From Marinospirillum sp. (GTDB lineage Bacteria; Pseudomonadota; Gammaproteobacteria; Pseudomonadales; Halomonadaceae), in NCBI GenBank assembly GCA_007119985.1, contig SKOQ01000113.1, forward strand, positions 1-11,519: a stretch of 11,519 nucleotides of DNA, in the 5' to 3' direction. A program made the position numbers and the translations under genes. The notes beneath the pieces are model-generated. The model did no database searches. It had not been told where the DNA came from and worked only from the letters and a program-made list of their open reading frames with translations. Shown piece after piece: positions 7,283 to 11,519 of the stretch; the first letter of the stretch is position 1; each line of letters opens with the position of its first letter.

Positions 7283-8038
7283 ATGAAAGTGATCAGCCTG
7301 AATGTTGGCGGCATCAAGCAAGCCGTAGAAAAAGGCTTCCTGGATTGGTTAAAAGACCAGGATGCTGATGTGGTTTGTGTACAAGATCTACGTGAAAAAA
7401 CCTGGAAACTCGGCGATGCCATCGAGCGTCCAGAGGGCTGGGAAGGCTACTTCTTTGATGCTGAGCAGGATGATTACGCCGGGACGGGCATCTACTGCCG
7501 CCGTCTTCCTAAAGCTGTGATGACCGGTCTTGGTTTTGAGCTGGCCGATCGCGAAGGCCGCTTTATGCAGGTGGATTTTGAAAAGGTCAGTATTGCCAGC
7601 TTTTTGATGCCATCTGGCAGCAATCCCGCAGAAAAGAAGCTTTTTATGGAGCAGTATCTGGAGTTTCTGACCAAGCTGCGCCGTAAGCGTCGTGAGTACA
7701 TCATCTGTGGCACATGGAATATCGCGCACCGCACGCTGGATCTCGCCAACTGGCAGGATAACCAGTTCAGCATAGGTTTTCGTCCAGAAGAGCGCGCGTG
7801 GATGGATCAGGTCTTTGGTCCACTTGGCTATGTCGATTGCTTGCGTGAGGTGAACACCGACGCAGATCAGTTTACCTACTGGCCAGATGCAGGCAGCCAG
7901 CGTTTACGTCAGGAAGGCTGGCGTTTAGATTATCAAGTCGTTGGCCCCAATCTGCGTCGTGCCGTGAAAAAAGCCTGGATTGATAGCAGCGTGAACTTCT
8001 CCGATCATGCGCCAGTGATTGTGGAATATGATATTTAG
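7283..8038 (+). CDS. Crc/exonuclease III-like protein with altered active site
   Basis: A 251-residue member of the endonuclease/exonuclease/phosphatase superfamily, closest by eye to Pseudomonas Crc (about 259), which acts with Hfq in translational catabolite repression. Shared blocks include ADVVCVQD (28-35), GLGFELADREGR (82-93), RRKRREYI (133-140), RAWMDQVFGPLGY (171-183) and WRLDYQV (213-219). Against E. coli ExoIII, Asn7, Asn146, Asp216, Asp241 and His242 are retained, but Glu34 is Asp35, Tyr109 is Leu108 and the key Asp151 is Thr144 (CGTWNIA). Nuclease activity is therefore doubtful, though less of the site is lost than I remember for Crc (CGSLYVA, FSQHAPL). The divergent pyrE supports the Crc assignment. 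A strong bidirectional terminator follows. Whether it is a true Crc functionally, or a relict nuclease, cannot be settled from sequence. Confidence 0.8.
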   Translation: MKVISLNVGGIKQAVEKGFLDWLKDQDADVVCVQDLREKTWKLGDAIERPEGWEGYFFDAEQDDYAGTGIYCRRLPKAVMTGLGFELADREGRFMQVDFEKVSIASFLMPSGSNPAEKKLFMEQYLEFLTKLRRKRREYIICGTWNIAHRTLDLANWQDNQFSIGFRPEERAWMDQVFGPLGYVDCLREVNTDADQFTYWPDAGSQRLRQEGWRLDYQVVGPNLRRAVKKAWIDSSVNFSDHAPVIVEYDI

Positions 8039-8065
8039 AGGCGGATGCCTTAAAGTGGATGGATT

Positions 8066-8094
8066 GAAAAAGGAAGCGAAGGCTTCCTTTTTTC
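8066..8094. terminator. Bidirectional terminator between the Crc-like gene and the helicase gene
   Basis: AAAAAGGAAGC (8067-8077) and GCTTCCTTTTT (8082-8092) form a perfect 11-base stem with a 4-base loop. It gives a T run on both strands, so it can end the Crc-like transcript from the left and the helicase transcript from the right (stop at 8110). It closely resembles the hairpin at 11375-11403. Confidence 0.85.
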
Positions 8095-8109
8095 ATGCGC
8101 GCTCAGATC

Positions 8110-11100
8110 TCAGCCGACAGCGAGTTTAGCCGCTTGTTGCCACATAAAATGAGGCATAGGTGTTTTAAGCCGCCAGTGAATGCTCATAGGTTGTGAGCCT
8201 GTATGAGAGACATACTCGACTTCGCCATAATTCACAAAGCCCATTGTACGCCCGTACTCATCTTTTGTTTGTTCGCGCACGAATAAAAATAAGCGTTTGC
8301 CGCTTTTTCGGTGTTCGATGTAACTCTTGCCTCGTCCTCGATCTGGCCTAGCGCTGTTCTGCGACTGCCAATGAAATAAATGCTCGCTGATTGCATAATC
8401 GTGATACATGGTGGCAGGAGAAAACTGTTTTTCATTTTTATTTAAGGTGACAAAAAGCAGCTCTTTATTCTGCTCTTGCAGCGCAAAGACGCCTTCACGT
8501 GCCGGAGGCTGACGTTCAAAAGAAGTGGCGCCAAAGGCAACTAAGATCTGCTCGCGTGCGTAACGAGCATGAAGCCTCAAGGGGACATCAGGAAGATCTT
8601 CCATCATAGGTTGCTCGTGCTTGGCTTGAGCACACTGCCAATGGAGTACATCAAGCAACTCTGCTTGCACGCCCAGCTGATTTAATTTTTGCAAGCTCTG
8701 TATTATGGAACTGAACCCGTATTCAGGCCCCGTTTTCTGCCAAAAGTCGTAATGACACATCAGTATTTGGCGAGATGCTCTCTCGCTTGCCGCTGGTAGG
8801 TCGATCGTAAAGTCTGAGAGGCACAACTGCCTTAGAAAGTGCAGGTAGGCATAGTCATCACAAGCCAAAATACGTGTATGGATGGCTCTTCTGATTATTT
8901 TGCGTGACTGGTCATCCAGTGTGTTCTCTTTTATTTGATCCTTGGCTTGTGCGACCAGTTCAGCCCAGCTACCACGCTTATAAAGCTCATGCAGATCAAT
9001 ATCGGGATGCTGTGCAAGAAAGTTGGTCAGCGTTAGCGGCAAGGTAGAATGTTGAGGAAACTGCCGGATCATTGCAACGAGGCGCTTGAGTGTCAGTGAG
9101 GCTTGCCGAATATGGCTGAGAATCATCTCTTGAGTGCGCTTGGTAAGCTCGATTCGGCAGCCCAGTGGTGCATGAGGAAAGCCTTGCTTGATCTCTTCGC
9201 TAATGGCACGCGGACTCCTTCCTACAAGGGCCCTAAATTTATTGGCAAAATCATATTCTGGGCGCGAGTTGCCGACAAAATCTAAGACAGTGCAGCACTC
9301 TTTCCCTGCTGCGAGGCGTAATCCTCGACCAAGCTGTTGTAAGAAAACAGTCAAGCTTTCTGTTGGGCGCAAAAATAGCAGCGTATCGATTTCGGGGATA
9401 TCCACACCCTCATTAAAAATATCCACTACACACAAAAGATTGATCTGGCCAGTGCGAATGGCTTGTTGTTTTTGTTGGCGCTCATGACTGTTATCGCTAG
9501 TGAGAAGATCAGCCTTGATGCCCTTCAACAAAAATTGTTGCGCCATGTATTGAGCATGCTCACGGCTCACACAAAAGGCCAAGGCTTTCATGGTGTTCAG
9601 GTCAGTGATGATTTCTTGCAGGCTCAGTAGAATCTTATCGAACCGCATTTGATTGTGGGTATAAAGGTGCGTGAGTTGAGCAATATCATAGCGCCCACGA
9701 CTCCAAGAAATACCGCGCAGATCAGTATCATCCTCTATGCCAAAATACTGAAATGGGCAGAGATGGCGTCGATTGATGGCTTCAGGCAAGCGGATTTCTG
9801 CTGCGATCACGCCACAAAAATCTCCTAATATATCGCCTCCATCATGACGCTCAGGCGTTGCCGTGAGACCGAGTAAGATCGATGGTGAGAAATGATCGAG
9901 CAGCGCGCGGTAACTGCTTGCCGCGATGTGGTGGACTTCGTCAATGACAATGTAATCGTAATAATCTGGCGTGAGATCGAGCTGGCTAAGTTGATTGTTC
10001 AGTGTTTGTACTGAGGCAAAGAGTTGACGGTAGTGCTCAGGTGTATGGCCGCCTACCCAGAGCTCACCAAATGCACTATTGCGCAAGACACCACGGTAAG
10101 CTGCTCTAGCTTGTTTGAGGATTTCTTCACGATGGGCCACAAACAAAAAGTTGGCCTCTGGCTTGGCTTGGATAAAGCGAGCAAAGTCGAAGGCTGAAAT
10201 GAGCGTTTTACCTGTTCCTGTTGCTGCCACAACGAGATTACGCCAGCGCTGGTGCACCTGGCGCTCAACCACAAGCTGCTCAAGAATCTCTCTTTGGTGA
10301 GGGAAGGGAGTGATATGAAAGAAATGTGCTGGGCCTGCATCATCACCGTTACGCTGCTGATTCAAGGCTTTTTTCAGTTTTTCAGTGCTTTGAGTGTCAC
10401 CGCTAAAGGATTCAAAATCATCTGAGGCCCAGTAAGTTTCAAAGGTACTGAGTGATTTGTTGATGATGTGCGGAATTTCTTGCGCAGTGATTTTTAAGTT
10501 CCACTCTAAGCCATTTGTGAGTGCTGAATGAGAGAGGTTGGAGGAGCCTATATAGCCAGTGTGAAAGCCAGTCTCACGTAAAAAGAGATAACTTTTGGCA
10601 TGGAGGCGTTCACGATCAGTATTGTAGCTTAGCTTGACGTGAGTATTGGGTAGGCTGGCAAGGTATTCCACGGCCTTTGCATCGGTTGCCCCCATATAGG
10701 AGGTGGTAATGATTTTCAGCTCTCGACCGCTGGCAGTAAAAGCTTCAAGCTCTTTGCGGAAGATGCGAATTCCAGCCCATTTGATGAAAGACACCAACCA
10801 ATAAATACGATCTGCGGATAAGATTTCTCTTTTGAGCTCTGACTCTAGTGAGAGCCCAGCATTACTGCCACAAAAAAGTTCACTTTGCGTGAGGCCAGTG
10901 AGCGGAAAGATCTCGCTAATATAGTTTTTAAGATCAGCAGCAACTGGATTTTCGAACTCATAGAGCGCAGTCAGAATCCTGCCTTGGCTGGCGATCAGAT
11001 TTTCTTCAATAAAACATTGATCTTGAATTTGTGTTTTGAGCCAGAGGAGGATCTGATTGGCAAGGTCGATTTGTTGCTGTAATCGGTCATCCCCAGCGGG

Positions 11101-11265
11101 GATAGATTCAATGGCATATTCGAGAATAGGTGATAAAAAGCGTGATAACCAGATTGAGGCTTCGCTACTTGTCAACTCGCGCTCTCCAACATAAAAGCGC
11201 TCATGATCGAGCTGACTGGCAATCAGTTGCGTAATCAGTTGTTCGTAAATCCCGATTTGCTGCAT
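8110..11265 (-). CDS. Phospholipase-D-like / SF2 helicase / DUF3427-like protein
   Basis: A 1051-residue protein of the COG3886 plus COG1061 type, predicted to be an ATP-driven DNA translocase with a phospholipase-D-like domain. Residues 1-130 are an unassigned, largely helical region. About 135-280 is PLD-like, with HAKSYLF (222-228) and GSSNLS (240-245); the HKD Asp is not at its usual place (Leu229). The helicase core runs from about 315: HQR, Walker A ATGTGKT (348-354), DEVH (442-445), TATPER (468-473), FCVSREH (564-570), NEGVDIPEID (618-627) and QQLGRGLR (643-650). About 690-900 is an uncharacterised helical linker, and about 915-1051 resembles DUF3427. GAAGGGA lies 4 bases before the ATG. 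It stands alone on its strand between two terminators, with no methylase or partner gene. Such proteins turn up among accessory and defence genes. A defence or DNA-repair role is inference. Confidence 0.88.
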   Translation of the reverse strand: MQQIGIYEQLITQLIASQLDHERFYVGERELTSSEASIWLSRFLSPILEYAIESIPAGDDRLQQQIDLANQILLWLKTQIQDQCFIEENLIASQGRILTALYEFENPVAADLKNYISEIFPLTGLTQSELFCGSNAGLSLESELKREILSADRIYWLVSFIKWAGIRIFRKELEAFTASGRELKIITTSYMGATDAKAVEYLASLPNTHVKLSYNTDRERLHAKSYLFLRETGFHTGYIGSSNLSHSALTNGLEWNLKITAQEIPHIINKSLSTFETYWASDDFESFSGDTQSTEKLKKALNQQRNGDDAGPAHFFHITPFPHQREILEQLVVERQVHQRWRNLVVAATGTGKTLISAFDFARFIQAKPEANFLFVAHREEILKQARAAYRGVLRNSAFGELWVGGHTPEHYRQLFASVQTLNNQLSQLDLTPDYYDYIVIDEVHHIAASSYRALLDHFSPSILLGLTATPERHDGGDILGDFCGVIAAEIRLPEAINRRHLCPFQYFGIEDDTDLRGISWSRGRYDIAQLTHLYTHNQMRFDKILLSLQEIITDLNTMKALAFCVSREHAQYMAQQFLLKGIKADLLTSDNSHERQQKQQAIRTGQINLLCVVDIFNEGVDIPEIDTLLFLRPTESLTVFLQQLGRGLRLAAGKECCTVLDFVGNSRPEYDFANKFRALVGRSPRAISEEIKQGFPHAPLGCRIELTKRTQEMILSHIRQASLTLKRLVAMIRQFPQHSTLPLTLTNFLAQHPDIDLHELYKRGSWAELVAQAKDQIKENTLDDQSRKIIRRAIHTRILACDDYAYLHFLRQLCLSDFTIDLPAASERASRQILMCHYDFWQKTGPEYGFSSIIQSLQKLNQLGVQAELLDVLHWQCAQAKHEQPMMEDLPDVPLRLHARYAREQILVAFGATSFERQPPAREGVFALQEQNKELLFVTLNKNEKQFSPATMYHDYAISEHLFHWQSQNSARPDRGRGKSYIEHRKSGKRLFLFVREQTKDEYGRTMGFVNYGEVEYVSHTGSQPMSIHWRLKTPMPHFMWQQAAKLAVG

Positions 11266-11306
11266 GGCGTCCCTTCCATCGATGTGATGTGACCCTATCC
11301 AGCTGG

Positions 11307-11336
11307 ATTCTAGCCTTGATCTTGCATGCTGATCTA
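11307..11336 (-). promoter_or_regulatory. Tentative promoter for the helicase gene
   Basis: On the minus strand a -10-like TAGAAT (11312-11307) lies about 41 bases before the ATG. With an 18-base spacer the -35 hexamer is TAGATC (11336-11331), a poor match. The copy of TTGATCTTG at 11316-11324 falls inside the spacer, where a bound protein would block polymerase. Confidence 0.3.
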
Positions 11337-11364
11337 GAGGCAGAGTTGGTCAAGATTGATCTTG
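11316..11364. repeat. Repeated TTGATCTTG motif with inverted repeat upstream of the helicase gene
   Basis: TTGATCTTG occurs at 11316-11324 and 11356-11364, 40 bases apart. The second copy is half of an inverted repeat, CAAGAT (11351-11356) and ATCTTG (11359-11364), with a 2-base centre. Both lie in the short non-coding region upstream of the helicase start, which fits a regulator's operator but is not proof of one. Confidence 0.4.
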
Positions 11365-11374
11365 TTGGCCATCA

Positions 11375-11403
11375 AGAAAAGGAAGCACTTGGCTTCCTTT
11401 TCT
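11375..11403. terminator. Bidirectional terminator between rph and the helicase gene
   Basis: AGAAAAGGAAGC (11375-11386) and GCTTCCTTTTCT (11392-11403) form a perfect 12-base stem with a 5-base loop. In the minus direction it would end rph, 45 bases past its stop, with CTTTTCTTG after the stem. It shares AAAAGGAAGC and GGCTTCCTTTT with the hairpin at 8066-8094. Confidence 0.75.
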
Positions 11404-11447
11404 CTTCTGAGCCGCCAACTGCCGTGGTGCCTTAAAAACTGCGCAAA

Positions 11448-11519
11448 TTAAAGGCTACGCAAGGCTTCCTTTTGTAGCGCAATAATCTGCTGCCCGCCTT
11501 CTTCGGCCAGCGCGAGCAT
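11448..11519 (-). CDS. rph: Ribonuclease PH, C-terminal 23 residues (5' part outside window)
   Basis: An open frame enters from the right edge and ends at TAA (11450-11448), giving MLALAEEGGQQIIALQKEAL followed by RSL. This matches the C-terminal helix of RNase PH, where a Leu-Ala-rich helix is followed by a VALQKxAL-type ending. RNase PH is a phosphorolytic 3'-5' exoribonuclease that trims tRNA 3' ends. With only 23 residues visible the call leans on that pattern and on rph commonly lying near pyrE and crc. Catalytic residues are outside the window. A hairpin terminator stands 45 bases beyond the stop. Confidence 0.7.
   Translation of the reverse strand: MLALAEEGGQQIIALQKEALRSL

Noticed and set aside
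8110..11265. A multi-gene restriction or BREX/DISARM-like system around the helicase
   Set aside because: No methylase, nuclease or PglZ-like gene is adjacent; the neighbours are housekeeping genes, so only a single-gene element can be supported.
1..11519. CRISPR arrays, tRNA or rRNA genes, transposases
   Set aside because: Reading both strands showed no regularly spaced repeats, no cloverleaf-like segment and no transposase motif.

Overview
The window looks like ordinary chromosome of a marine-type gammaproteobacterium in the Oceanospirillales/Pseudomonadales sphere. This is inferred from family resemblance and gene order, not a search. Pointers are a TruC-type tRNA pseudouridine synthase, a YfaZ-type outer-membrane protein, and pyrE beside a divergent Crc/ExoIII-like gene with rph close by, a neighbourhood I remember from Pseudomonas.

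Left part (1-2774, all minus strand): the start of an outer-membrane porin gene that runs off the left edge, a two-TM methyl-accepting chemotaxis protein, and a small hotdog-fold thioesterase with a good hairpin after its stop. Middle (2890-4548, plus strand): truC and a RimK-like ATP-grasp gene. The latter probably starts at GTG 3751 and has its own promoter over the truC stop. It ends tail-to-tail with, and overlaps by 4 bases, a dGTPase-like gene. Minus-strand block 4545-7188: pyrE, then a YfaZ-like outer-membrane gene 26 bases behind it, then dgt with a strong sigma70-like promoter in the 65-base gap before it.

Right part: divergent from pyrE is a Crc/ExoIII-like gene (7283-8038) in which several exonuclease catalytic positions are replaced while others remain, so it is more likely a Crc-type regulatory protein than a working nuclease. 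The last 24 codons of rph enter from the right edge. Between these two conserved genes sits a single 3.2 kb gene for a 1051-residue protein with a phospholipase-D-like domain, a superfamily 2 helicase core and a DUF3427-like C-terminus. It has visibly AT-richer stretches, its own repeat-bearing upstream region, and near-identical bidirectional terminator hairpins on either side. It is the best candidate for an accessory, possibly defence- or repair-related, insertion.

No tRNA, rRNA, CRISPR array, transposase or insertion sequence was seen. The rest is housekeeping: nucleotide metabolism (pyrE, dgt), RNA modification and processing (truC, rph), envelope (porin, YfaZ-like) and chemotaxis. I see no convincing multi-gene undescribed system.
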